From assembly GCA_016719565.1 (NCBI GenBank), contig JADJYU010000007.1:124001-188000 (forward strand): a DNA stretch of 64,000 bases. Reading direction: 5' to 3'. The notes below the pieces were generated by a model, which saw only the letters and a program-made list of their open reading frames with translations, had not been told where the DNA came from and ran no database searches. The DNA is from Ignavibacteria bacterium. GTDB taxonomy: Bacteria > Bacteroidota > Ignavibacteria > Tepidaquicellales > Tepidaquicellaceae. Position numbers and translations under genes: made by a program. This document shows, piece by piece, positions 37,147-46,291 of the stretch (the first letter of the stretch is position 1; each line of letters begins with the position of its first letter).

Positions 37147-38453
37147 ATGTCTTTCCTGGAATTAAGTCTTAAGCTTAAAGGATTTCCAATGGAAAAAGCT
37201 GTTAAAGAAATTCACAGGCTGAATACCCTTTCACATGAGGAGTTTAAAGAGTGGCAAAATGAGAAAAAATGGGAAGCAGTAAACTATCATCTTAAGAATA
37301 ATCAGTTTTACAAAAATAAGCTAAACAATTCTTTGCCTCCCGAATGGGAAGAAATTCCAATTCTGAATAAAAAGATTTTCAGATCTCACTCGACAATTTA
37401 ATCTCTGATACAATTGATAAAAAAGAACTTTACACGGGATATACATCAGGATCATCAGGACATCCGTTCAGATATGCGAAAGATAAATTTTCTCATGCAA
37501 TGACCTGGGCATTGATCAAGGACAGATATAATAGTTATGGAATTTCTCTTGATTCAAAGCAGGCGAGATTTTATGGAATACCGCTGGAAAAAATGGAATA
37601 CTATTCGGAGAAGACAAAGGATCTTCTTGCCAACAGAGTAAGATTCCCTGTGTTTGATCTTTCAGACAAAGCGCTGCAAAATTTTCTTGAGATATTCAGA
37701 AAAACTAAATTTGATTATGTTTACGGATATTCAAGTTCAATACTGCTGTTTGCGGAATATCTGAACAGAACCGGAATTGTGCTAAAGAAAGAATGTCCGG
37801 CATTAAAAGTCTGTATCTGTACTTCAGAAAACTGTTCAGATGAGGATAAAAGAATCATCGGAAAGGCTTTTGGAATACCTGTTGTCAATGAGTATGGGAC
37901 ATCCGAAGTAGATCTGATAGCTTTTGAGGATAAAGAAGGTAACTGGCGGTTATCGGATGAAAATGTATTTACCGAAATACTTGATGAAGACGGAAATATT
38001 ATCACAGACGGAAGAGAAGGAAGAATTGTACTCACTTCGCTTCATAACAGAGCAATGCCGTTTATACGTTATGAAATTGGTGATAGGGCAACAGCCGTGC
38101 AGGATGAAAACGGAATTAAATTAAAAAAATTGTTTGGCGGAATTAATGACGAACTGATTTTACCCAGCGGGAAAAAATCTTCAAGCATTACTTTTTATTT
38201 TGTTACCAGAAGCATCCTGAATAAAATAGATTCGCTCAAAGAATTTGTGATCAAACAAACAAAGCCTGACACATTTGTATTTGAGATGGTATCTGAAAAA
38301 GATATCAGTGAAGAGGATGCCGGTAAAATAAAAAAGAAAATGAATGAGTACCTGGAGCCGGGATTAACAGCTGAATTTAAAAGAGTTGATAAAATTCAAA
38401 GAACTAAAGCCGGAAAGATGAAACAGTTCTATTCATATGTTAAGCAGAATTGA
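37147..38453 (+). pseudogene. CapK/PaaK-like adenylate-forming ligase, interrupted by a one-base frameshift
   Basis: The first part (37147-37401) reads to EEIPILNKK and then runs into a stop. The rest is in another frame, open from 37371: it encodes LYTGYTSGSSGHPFRYAKDK before the ATG at 37500, and this is the P-loop of the phenylacetate-CoA-ligase/CapK family. Adding one A to the A5 run at 37369-37373 joins the parts as NKKDFQ, giving about 435 residues with no loss, the usual CapK length. Later motifs are intact (YGYSSSILLFAEYL, VNEYGTSEVDLIAFE, PFIRYEIGDRA). The family activates a carboxylate with ATP. The stretch between the two annotated pieces is coding, so I treat this as one gene with a frame anomaly. 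The function in glycan loci is unclear. Confidence 0.85.
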
Positions 38454-39646
38454 AGTTAGCCATACTTACACAATATTTTTATCCTGAAACAGGCGCACCT
38501 CAGAACAGGCTTTATGAGCTTTCAAAAAATTTTGCACAATTAGGCTGGGAAATACAGGTAATCACTGCAATGCCGAATTATCCTAAGGGGAAAATTTTTC
38601 CGGGATACAGAATGAAGTTTTCCATGAATGAAAATTATGACGGCATAAATATTTCCAGATATTTTCTTTATGCGTCAAATTCTGTCAATAAAATTCAAAG
38701 AATAATATCAATGCTTTCCTTTTCACTGACTTCACTATTTGGATATTTCAGACTTAAGAAATTCAAACCGGATTTTATTTTTACAGAAAGCCCGCCTCTG
38801 ACACTTGCGTACAGCGGATATCTGCTTTCAAAATTTACCGGATCAAAAAACATAATGAATGTATCTGACATATGGCCGCTTTCTGCAAAAGAGCTGGACG
38901 CAATTAGCGAAGGAGCATTATATAAAAAACTTGAATCGTTTGAAAAATTTCTTTATTCAAAAGCATTTCTCTGTACCGGACAGTCGGAAGAAATTGTCGG
39001 GCACATAGAAAAATCAGGAGCGAATGAGACTTACCTTTTCCGAAACGGAGTGGATATAAACAGATTTAAAAATTTCTATGAATTTAAATCTGATGACTCC
39101 GGCGGTAAAATTAAAATAGTTTATGCGGGTCTGCTTGGCGTCGCGCAGGGAATTTACGGAATAGTCAGCAATATTAATTTCAAAGAACTGGGCGCTGAGT
39201 TTCACATTTACGGTGAAGGCGCTGAAAGAAAAATAACTGAAGAATATGTAAAGACAAATCCGGAAAATGGAATTGTACTGCATGACAGTGTCAGGAGCAA
39301 TGAAATACCGGGAATTTTACAGAAGTATTACTGCGCGATCATTCCTCTTGTAAACAGTATTTTCGGAGCGGTGCCTTCTAAAATATATGAGGCAATGGCT
39401 GCCGGACTTCCGGTTTTATTCTCAGGTACGGGTGAAGGAGCGGCGATTATTAAAGACAATAAAGCAGGTCTTGTTTCACCGCCTAAAGATTATACAAAGT
39501 TAAAGGAAAATATTTTAAGCATTAAAAATTCTCAGATAATGAGAAATGAAATGTCAGTCAACTGTAAAAAAGCAGCAGCTGAAAAATATGACAGGAATGT
39601 ACTTATAAAAAATTTTTCAGATAAATTAATTTCATATTTAAATTAA
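38450..39646 (+). CDS. Family 4 glycosyltransferase, WbuB-like
   Basis: The 398-residue protein opens with LAILTQYFYPETGAPQNRLY and VITAMPNYPKGKIFPGY, a signature of the WbuB/FnlC-associated GT4 subgroup that transfers amino-deoxy sugars such as N-acetylfucosamine. NVSDIWPLSAKELDAI follows. The donor domain has IKIVYAGLLGVAQGI and SKIYEAMAAGLPVLFSGTGE in place of a long EX7E. The start TTG overlaps the CapK stop (TTGA). The donor is inferred from the subgroup only. Confidence 0.88.
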   Translation: MKLAILTQYFYPETGAPQNRLYELSKNFAQLGWEIQVITAMPNYPKGKIFPGYRMKFSMNENYDGINISRYFLYASNSVNKIQRIISMLSFSLTSLFGYFRLKKFKPDFIFTESPPLTLAYSGYLLSKFTGSKNIMNVSDIWPLSAKELDAISEGALYKKLESFEKFLYSKAFLCTGQSEEIVGHIEKSGANETYLFRNGVDINRFKNFYEFKSDDSGGKIKIVYAGLLGVAQGIYGIVSNINFKELGAEFHIYGEGAERKITEEYVKTNPENGIVLHDSVRSNEIPGILQKYYCAIIPLVNSIFGAVPSKIYEAMAAGLPVLFSGTGEGAAIIKDNKAGLVSPPKDYTKLKENILSIKNSQIMRNEMSVNCKKAAAEKYDRNVLIKNFSDKLISYLN

Positions 39647-39690
39647 ATATCTGAGTTAAAAAAAATAATGATCATAGAAAGATCTAACAA

Positions 39691-40524
39691 ATGAGAAGTG
39701 TATTTATAGGTTCGAGAAATGAGTTCGATGAGTTAATTGTTGACTGGCTTGCTGAGAATACGGAGCTTTCAGGTGTAGTATGGTCTGATTCGGCTACTTG
39801 GAGAAAGACATGGAAGGGAAGGTTTGATTACGGCATGAAGAGAGCGAAGAAATATGGATACTTTAAACTGCTTAATGAATTGATGTTGTTTTTTTATGTA
39901 AAGAAAAAAATTGCTGCAAAAGATCTGGGATATCTAAAGAGAGAAGTCATCAGACCTTACTGGAAAGAGAAGGGAAGAAAATTCAGTGATCTGAAATTCA
40001 GGGAGATGAGTTCAGACAATGTTAATAAGAAAGAAGTAATTGAATTTCTTAATGAAGTAAAACCGGATATAATATTTGCAATGTGCGTAAATGATTTTTT
40101 CGGTAAAAAGATCAGAGGAATTGCTAAGTACGGAGTTTATCTCTGGCATGAAGGACTTACGCCTGAATATAAAGGTCTATATTCTCCTTTCTGGACGATG
40201 TATAATGAAGACTATGAAAATCTCTCATATTCATTTCTGAAAATGAATGATGAAATTGACGCAGGAGAAATCTATGTCAGCGGTAAAGCGAGAGATATTG
40301 ATCTTACAAAGCATAATTATTCTTTTATCGGACATAAAGCTATATATGACAGTCTTCCTGAAGTAAAAGATTTTTTATTAAAGCTCGAATCAGGTGAACA
40401 TAAAACTCTTCCGCACAGAAATTCAAAACCGGGATACTATACATATCCGGGTCTACCTCAGTATATAAAAATGAGAAACCGTCTGAATAAATATTTAACC
40501 CAAAATAAAAATAAATCTTTGTGA
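39691..40524 (+). CDS. Formyltransferase-fold protein (methionyl-tRNA/sugar formyltransferase superfamily)
   Basis: The 277-residue protein has the formyl-transferase core: YGVYLWHEGLTPEYKGLYSP with His153, and KMNDEIDAGEIYVSG with Asp190, matching the His and Asp of the catalytic Asn-His-Asp triad. The Asn position is Leu151 instead. N-formylation of an amino sugar such as perosamine is a natural role in a locus with several sugar aminotransferases, with formyl-tetrahydrofolate as donor. The missing Asn leaves activity uncertain, and another acyl transfer is possible. The ATG start has a 44-base gap before it; GTGA overlaps the next gene. Confidence 0.75.
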   Translation: MRSVFIGSRNEFDELIVDWLAENTELSGVVWSDSATWRKTWKGRFDYGMKRAKKYGYFKLLNELMLFFYVKKKIAAKDLGYLKREVIRPYWKEKGRKFSDLKFREMSSDNVNKKEVIEFLNEVKPDIIFAMCVNDFFGKKIRGIAKYGVYLWHEGLTPEYKGLYSPFWTMYNEDYENLSYSFLKMNDEIDAGEIYVSGKARDIDLTKHNYSFIGHKAIYDSLPEVKDFLLKLESGEHKTLPHRNSKPGYYTYPGLPQYIKMRNRLNKYLTQNKNKSL

Positions 40525-41483
40525 AAATACTTGTAACTGGAGCAGCCGGCTTTATCGGATTTCATACGTGTAAGAAATTATGTGAAGAAGGATACGAAAT
40601 TACCGGCATTGACAATATTAACAATTATTATGACATAGGACTGAAGCAGAGCAGGCTTGAGCTGCTGAAAGAATTTAATAACTTTAAATTTATCAGATCA
40701 GATCTTACGGACAAAATGGAACTGAGTACAATATTTGAGAAAACAAATCCGGATATTGTAATTAATTTAGCTGCGCAGCCCGGAGTGCGATATTCCATTA
40801 CAAATCCTGAAGTCAGCATACAGAGCAACATTATTTCATTCTTTAATCTGCTTGAGTGCTCCAAAGTATTCAAAATAAAAAAACTGATCTACGCGTCTTC
40901 AAGTTCGGTCTACGGCAACAGCGTAAAAACTCCTTTTTCGGTAAAGGACATTGTAGATCATCCTGTATCACTTTACGCGGCGACAAAAAAGTCCAATGAA
41001 CTTATGGCATATACATATTTCCATTTGTATAAAATTCCAATGACTGGATTGAGATTTTTTACGGTTTACGGACCATGGGGGAGACCTGACATGGCTTATT
41101 TTAAATTTGCAGATAAGATTATGAAAGGTGAGACAATTGAAATATATAATAACGGAGACATGGAAAGGGATTTTACATACATAGATGATGTGACTGAATC
41201 CATATCAAGATTACTGAAAAAAATGGACGATACGGAATACAGACTTTTTAATATAGGCGGAGAGCATCCCGTTAATCTTCTGAAATTTGTAGAGACGCTG
41301 GAAAAAAAGCTTGGAAAAATTGCAGTGAAGGAATTCAAGGGAATGCAGCCGGGTGATGTAAAAATAACTTCAGCTGACACTACTGATCTGGCGGAGTATA
41401 TTGATTACATTCCGGAAGTAAGGATAGAAGACGGTTTAGAGAAATTCGTGAACTGGTTTAAAGAATATTATAATTACAAATAA
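40521..41483 (+). CDS. NAD-dependent UDP-glucuronate 4-epimerase-like SDR
   Basis: The 320-residue protein has the NAD motif VTGAAGFIGFHTCKKL (5-20), then GIDNINNYYDIGLKQSRLEL, which is diagnostic for UDP-glucuronate 4-epimerases (CapI/LspL). Catalytic residues are Ser127-129 in IYASSSSVYG and Tyr152/Lys156 in LYAATKKSNEL. The closing blocks FFTVYGPWGRPDMAYFKF and GGEHPVNLLKFVETL fit as well. The expected product is UDP-galacturonate. It lies 2 bases before AsnB, which could turn a uronic acid into its amide. The start is GTG, overlapping the preceding stop. Confidence 0.9.
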   Translation: MKILVTGAAGFIGFHTCKKLCEEGYEITGIDNINNYYDIGLKQSRLELLKEFNNFKFIRSDLTDKMELSTIFEKTNPDIVINLAAQPGVRYSITNPEVSIQSNIISFFNLLECSKVFKIKKLIYASSSSVYGNSVKTPFSVKDIVDHPVSLYAATKKSNELMAYTYFHLYKIPMTGLRFFTVYGPWGRPDMAYFKFADKIMKGETIEIYNNGDMERDFTYIDDVTESISRLLKKMDDTEYRLFNIGGEHPVNLLKFVETLEKKLGKIAVKEFKGMQPGDVKITSADTTDLAEYIDYIPEVRIEDGLEKFVNWFKEYYNYK

Positions 41484-41485
41484 AA

Positions 41486-43264
41486 ATGTGCGGCATAGCA
41501 GGAAAGAGCGACTGGTCAAACTCCGGCGGAGAGACGGCCAAAACCGTCTCCCTCATGTGCGATTCCATCTCTCGCCGCGGTCCCGATAACCAGGGCGTAA
41601 GATCGATTAACGAAATTACACTTGGTCACAGAAGACTCGCCATTATTGACCTTTCCGAAAACGCCAATCAGCCGATGTCTTCAGCCGACGGAAGATTCCA
41701 TATTGTTTATAATGGTGAAATATACAACTTCATTGAGATAAAAGATGAACTCATAAAATCAGGATACACATTTCATACAAACTCCGACACTGAAGTAATT
41801 TTATATGCGTTTGAAAAATACGGTGATGAATGTTTTAAAATGTTTAACGGAATGTTTGCGCTTGCGATCTGGGATTCCAAACTTCGTACGCTGACATTTG
41901 CAAAAGACAGATTCGGGAAAAAACCGCTGTATTATTATTTCGATAAAAATAACAATGTTACTTTTGCTTCGGAGATCAAAGCGCTGAAGCGTGACAGCTC
42001 CATACCGTTTGAAGTATCATATGAAGCTCTTAATTGTTTTCTGTCAATAGGTTATATACTTTCGCCGATGACAATATATAAGGATATTTATAAACTTGAA
42101 GCTGCTCATTATATGAAAATATCCGGCTCGGGAAAAAGCGTTTCCAAAGTCAGATACTGGGATTATTCGGATTCATTCAGATTAAAGAATAAAGACAGTG
42201 AAGAGGATACATGCAGTCATATACTTCATTTGCTTGAAGAATCGGTAAAAAGAAGAATGATAAGTGATGTACCTGTAGGAGCTTTTCTAAGCGGAGGCGT
42301 TGACTCTACTTCAATAGTTGCGCTGATGAAAAAATTCCATAAAGGAGATCTGCATACATTCAGTGTGGGATTTAATCAGGAAAGTTATAATGAACTGCCG
42401 GATGCTGACAGGGCTGCAAAAGTTATCGGCACCAATCATCACGGAATTATTTGTGATATAAAGGATGAACTTGAATTTATTAACAATGCCATTGATGTAT
42501 TCGATGAACCGTTTGCAGACAACTCATTAATACCTATGATAGAAGTATCAAAGCTTGCTTCGGAATATGTAACAGTAGTTCTGAGCGGAGACGGATCTGA
42601 TGAAATACTCGCCGGTTACATTACTTATAACGCTGACAAATATTATAACTATGCAAAACCGATACCGGACTCTTTGAAGAAATTTATTATTGGAATTTCG
42701 GAAAATTCTAAAAATAGTAAAAAGCTGAACTGGCAGTATAAACAAAAGCAATTTCTTAACGGTACGCTTCATTCTCCCGAAGAGGCGCATTATCTGTGGA
42801 GACAATTCTTTACACCCGGAGAGCGGGTAAATATACTCGGTGAAAAATTTAAAGATCTGGTTTATGATACTGATCCGTATTTTATTTTTAAAAAGTATTA
42901 TGACAAATGCATTGATCTGGAACCTCTTGACAGAAATTTATATGTGGATGGTATGACCTGGTTAACCGATGATATTCTTGTGAAAGTGGACAGGACAACA
43001 ATGTTCAGCAGCATAGAAGCAAGGTGTCCATATCTTGATCCGAAGCTGGTGGATTATGCAGCTTCCATCCCGTCTGACAGAAAAATGAAAGGATTAAAAC
43101 TGAAATATATTCTGAAGAAAGCATTAAAGGATGTTGTTCCGGAGTTTGTTATCAACAAGAAAAAAAGCGGATTTAATTCACCGGTAGGCACATGGATCGG
43201 GACAAACGGCAATGATGAATTTAAGACATTTAATAAATTTGTATATGACAGAAAGTTCAACTGA
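41486..43264 (+). CDS. asnB: Glutamine-hydrolysing asparagine synthase-type amidotransferase
   Basis: The 592-residue protein starts with MCGIAGKSDWS, so Cys2 is the exposed glutaminase nucleophile. RRGPDNQG, HRRLAIIDLSENANQPM and VYNGEIYNFIEI complete the glutaminase domain. The synthetase domain has the PP-loop FLSGGVDSTSIVALM near 255 and VVLSGDGSDEILAGY. The length is that of a normal AsnB. In surface glycan loci such enzymes (WbpS type) convert uronic acids to uronamides; its place beside the UDP-glucuronate epimerase supports this over simple asparagine synthesis. The DNA at its 5' end is richer in C than its neighbours. It overlaps the next gene. Confidence 0.92.
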   Translation: MCGIAGKSDWSNSGGETAKTVSLMCDSISRRGPDNQGVRSINEITLGHRRLAIIDLSENANQPMSSADGRFHIVYNGEIYNFIEIKDELIKSGYTFHTNSDTEVILYAFEKYGDECFKMFNGMFALAIWDSKLRTLTFAKDRFGKKPLYYYFDKNNNVTFASEIKALKRDSSIPFEVSYEALNCFLSIGYILSPMTIYKDIYKLEAAHYMKISGSGKSVSKVRYWDYSDSFRLKNKDSEEDTCSHILHLLEESVKRRMISDVPVGAFLSGGVDSTSIVALMKKFHKGDLHTFSVGFNQESYNELPDADRAAKVIGTNHHGIICDIKDELEFINNAIDVFDEPFADNSLIPMIEVSKLASEYVTVVLSGDGSDEILAGYITYNADKYYNYAKPIPDSLKKFIIGISENSKNSKKLNWQYKQKQFLNGTLHSPEEAHYLWRQFFTPGERVNILGEKFKDLVYDTDPYFIFKKYYDKCIDLEPLDRNLYVDGMTWLTDDILVKVDRTTMFSSIEARCPYLDPKLVDYAASIPSDRKMKGLKLKYILKKALKDVVPEFVINKKKSGFNSPVGTWIGTNGNDEFKTFNKFVYDRKFN

Positions 43265-44036
43265 TATACAAGCCAGGCAGTCTGAATGGAGTCAGCAGTG
43301 GACTTTACTGCAGGACAACGAGCTATTCCTTTTCAAAGACTGGATCCTTCCGAACACACTTGAAGATTTCAGAGATAAGGATATCCTCGAATGCGGATGC
43401 GGCGGAGGACAGCATACTTCTTTTATCGCACCGATTGCAATAAGCATTACTTCAGTTGATCTTAATACAACTGAAATTGCAAAGGAAAGAAATAAAGATT
43501 TTTCCAATATAGAATTTATTGAAGATGATATAGCAAAAATGGATCTCGGAAAAAAATTTGATATAGTTTTTTCAATCGGCGTTGTACATCATACTGACAA
43601 CCCGGATATGACATTTGAAAATATGAAACGTCACACAAAACCCGGCGGAAAGACTATAGTATGGGTTTATTCACAGGAAGGGAACGCTCTGGTAAAATAT
43701 GGTGTAGAGCCGTTCAGAAAAGTATTCCTGAAAAATATGAACAGAAAAAATCTGCTTGGTCTTTCAAAGTTAATTACCGCACTTTTGTATATACCCGTTT
43801 ACACTATTTATAAATTACCTTTGAAGTTTTTACCATTTTATGAATATTTTGATAACTTCAGGAAAATGTCATTTGAAAGAAATACACTGAATGTGTTTGA
43901 TAAGCTGAATGCGCCGCAGGTTGATTTTATAAGTAAAAGCAGGATATCAAAATGGTTCGGAAATGGTGAATATTATGATGTGCATATAAATGCATATAAA
44001 GGTGTAAGCTGGAGCGGCAGCGGTACAAAAAAATAA
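43245..44036 (+). CDS. Class I SAM-dependent methyltransferase
   Basis: I choose the ATG at 43245 (about 263 residues), a 20-base overlap with asnB, over one at 43212 that would overlap by 53 bases and add only residues unlike the family. Motif I is DILECGCGGGQHTSF, motif II ITSVDLNTTEIAKER, then FDIVFSIGVVHHTDNPDMTF and TKPGGKTIVWVYSQEG. This group is common in glycan loci and often methylates a sugar or terminal residue. The C-terminal 100 residues contain hydrophobic and basic stretches that could hold it near the membrane. Confidence 0.87.
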   Translation: MTESSTDIQARQSEWSQQWTLLQDNELFLFKDWILPNTLEDFRDKDILECGCGGGQHTSFIAPIAISITSVDLNTTEIAKERNKDFSNIEFIEDDIAKMDLGKKFDIVFSIGVVHHTDNPDMTFENMKRHTKPGGKTIVWVYSQEGNALVKYGVEPFRKVFLKNMNRKNLLGLSKLITALLYIPVYTIYKLPLKFLPFYEYFDNFRKMSFERNTLNVFDKLNAPQVDFISKSRISKWFGNGEYYDVHINAYKGVSWSGSGTKK

Positions 44037-44042
44037 CAGCAT

Positions 44043-44705
44043 ATGAGTTTTCTTTTTAAGTATAATGAAAAGTTGAAATTTGATACAGGCAATGAGAATT
44101 ATTTTGAGCTTATCAAAGACGCTATGCTTCATTTTTCCAAAGTCATTACGTTGATTTTTTCCCCGGTGATGAAAATTGTTCTGATTGCTAACGGAGTCAA
44201 ATATGGTAAAGGAATTAAAGTCTTCGGAATGCCGAGAATTGAAAACAAAGGTTCGGTAATTTTAGGAAACAACATGCGTCTTATCTCAGCTAAGTGCGGG
44301 TATAATTCCGGGAATATAGCCGGCGGTGTGTTTATAAGAACATCGAAGGAAGGGGAAATAATTACAGGTAATGAAGTCTATCTGAACGGTACCTCAATTA
44401 TCAGCGAAATCAGTGTAACGCTCGGCAGCAGAATTATGATCGGCGCAAATACTGTTATCATGGATACAAATTCACACAATGTTCCTTTTGAAAACCGTCT
44501 TAAGCGATGGGATAAAATTAAACGAAGTCCGGTAGTGATAGAAGATGACGTATGGATAGGAGCCAACTGTTTTATAATGAAAGGCGTGAGAATCGGCAAA
44601 GGTTCTATAATCGGCGCAGGCAGTGTTGTGAATAATGAAGTTAAACCATTCAGCATTTACGCAGGAAATCCCGCAGTTTTTATTAAAGAAATTGATAAAG
44701 AATAA
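44043..44705 (+). CDS. Left-handed beta-helix acyltransferase (WcaF/maltose acetyltransferase-like)
   Basis: The 220-residue protein has hexapeptide repeats from about 50 onward: GSVILGNNMRLISAK, EVYLNGTSIISEIS, then MIGANTVIMDTNSHNVPFEN with the catalytic histidine, and VVIEDDVWIGANCFIMKGV through IGAGSVVNNEVKPFSIYAGN. The DTNSHN segment and the AGNPA ending are typical of xenobiotic/sugar O-acetyltransferases using acetyl-CoA. The first 45 residues include a hydrophobic helix. It starts at ATG 6 bases after the methyltransferase. Confidence 0.87.
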   Translation: MSFLFKYNEKLKFDTGNENYFELIKDAMLHFSKVITLIFSPVMKIVLIANGVKYGKGIKVFGMPRIENKGSVILGNNMRLISAKCGYNSGNIAGGVFIRTSKEGEIITGNEVYLNGTSIISEISVTLGSRIMIGANTVIMDTNSHNVPFENRLKRWDKIKRSPVVIEDDVWIGANCFIMKGVRIGKGSIIGAGSVVNNEVKPFSIYAGNPAVFIKEIDKE

Positions 44706-44708
44706 TTA

Positions 44709-45401
44709 ATGTCAGAACTCTTTACATCAGCGGAGCAAATGCAGAAAGCAACTAATTATAATCAATGGACTTTTGAGCAGTTTGAAAAATATATCAAGGG
44801 AGACATTCTCGAAGTCGGATGCGGTGTAGGTTCATTTACAAAGATCATTACGGAAAAAAGCGGGTTTGATTCTTTGTACTGTATTGATATTTCTGCTCCG
44901 GCGATAGAGCATATAAGAAAAAGAGATTTCGGAAGAAATATAAAGACCGAATGTATTGATTTAATATATGTAACCGGCAGCTATGATTTTATTTTATGTA
45001 TGAACGTAATGGAGCATGTCGAAGATGACGCCGCTTTTTTCGCTAAATTACTTGAGCTGCTGAAACCCGGAGGCGTATTGTTTCATCTTGTACCTTCACA
45101 TAAATTTCTTTATACCAATTTTGATACAGCCGCAGGACATTTTAAAAGATATTCAAAGGAAATGATGAATGATCTTGCGCTTCCCCCGAATGTAATGCTG
45201 ATCAGACAGTATTATTTCAATCCAATCGGCGCACTCGGTTACTGGCTGGTTTATAAAGCATTGAAATCAGGAAATATAAATGACACCGAAGGTGAGATAG
45301 GAATGTTTGACAAATACATAGTGCCGTTCTCAAAAAAGTTTTTACCGTTAAGTAATCCTGTCGGAATTTCTCTGATCAGTATTTACGAAAAAATTAAATA
45401 A
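44709..45401 (+). CDS. Class I SAM-dependent methyltransferase
   Basis: Of 230 residues, the SAM site is DILEVGCGVGSFTKII (34-49), with YCIDISAPAIEHIRKR as motif II and ILCMNVMEHVEDDAAFFAKL and LKPGGVLFHLVPSHKFLYTN as motifs III-IV. The DTAAGHFKRYSKEMM segment is shared by a subgroup that usually sits next to polyprenyl-phosphate glycosyltransferases, as here. The acceptor is unknown. ATG start, 3 bases after the previous stop, 4 bases before the next gene. Confidence 0.88.
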   Translation: MSELFTSAEQMQKATNYNQWTFEQFEKYIKGDILEVGCGVGSFTKIITEKSGFDSLYCIDISAPAIEHIRKRDFGRNIKTECIDLIYVTGSYDFILCMNVMEHVEDDAAFFAKLLELLKPGGVLFHLVPSHKFLYTNFDTAAGHFKRYSKEMMNDLALPPNVMLIRQYYFNPIGALGYWLVYKALKSGNINDTEGEIGMFDKYIVPFSKKFLPLSNPVGISLISIYEKIK

Positions 45402-45405
45402 TAAT

Positions 45406-46291
45406 ATGATCTCAGTAGTCATACCAGCATACAACGAAGGAAGCGTCATTGCAATGACGGTCTTTGACATTAAAAAGGTCGCTCAGTTAAATAACCTCGG
45501 AGATATTGAGATCATAGTCGTCGATGACGGATCCACTGACAGGACTGCAGAGATGAGCGATAAAGCCGGAGCAATAACTATCAGGCATCCGCACAATATC
45601 GGTTATGGCAAATCACTAAAAGACGGAATCGAATCGGCATCCAATGATACTATAGTTATCACGGATGCTGACGGAACTTACCCGCTTGAAATGATCCCGG
45701 TACTTGTAAGCGAATACAATAAAGGTTTTGATATGGTGGTCGGTGCAAGACAGGGAGAAAATTATGATGAATCTTTCAAGAAAAAAATACTGAGACTGAT
45801 TCTTAAAAAACTTGTAGAATATTCCGCGGGACGAAAAATCGAGGACATTAATTCCGGTCTCAGAGTCTTTTCCCGTAAAAAAATCCTGCCGTATTTTTCA
45901 AAACTCTGCAATACATTCAGTTTCACTACTTCACTTACGCTTGCATATATGATGAATGCACTTTATGTGAAATACATTCCGATAGATTACAAAAAAAAGG
46001 GAAGGCAAGACAAATGTGAGATTATTCAGGGATTCCATGCGCACGCTGCAGTTCATTATCGAAGCAATCCTTTTTTATAATCCGATAAAAATTTTCATAG
46101 TATTCTGCGCGGCTTTGCTTATCTTCGCAGGAATAAATTTTATGTTCTCACTTATCTTCAGAATGCCGATAACATTTTATTTGGGTCTGGGCAGCATACT
46201 CCTTTCAATACTGATGTTCGGTATGGGACTGATCTCAGTACAGATCAAACACTTAATAATTTCCGCTGATTTGAGAAACAGATCTGAATGA
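45406..46291 (+). pseudogene. Polyprenyl-phosphate glycosyltransferase (DPM1-like), interrupted by a one-base frameshift
   Basis: The GT2 domain is intact: ISVVIPAYNEGSVIAMTVFD, IEIIVVDDGSTDRTAEM, DTIVITDADGTYPLEMIPVL and INSGLRVFSRKKIL. At 45991-45998 there is a run of eight As. In the frame of the GT2 domain the protein ends at 46080 with a meaningless tail. In the +1 frame the same DNA reads KKREGKTNVRLFRDSMRTLQ, the expected continuation, then two membrane helices (IFIVFCAALLIFAGINFMF and FYLGLGSILLSILMFGMGL) to the stop at 46289-46291. Seven As would give one protein of about 295 residues, a normal length. The stop overlaps the GT-C gene at 46288 by ATGA, which supports the long reading. 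Confidence 0.87.

Noticed and set aside
37500..38453. Independent ligase gene starting at ATG 37500
   Set aside because: Conserved coding, including the TSGSSG motif, continues upstream of this ATG, so it is only the second part of the frameshifted CapK-like gene.
46016..46291. Separate 91-residue membrane protein gene starting at GTG
   Set aside because: It is the C-terminal membrane part of the DPM1-like glycosyltransferase after a one-base shift; the frame is open and conserved upstream of the GTG.
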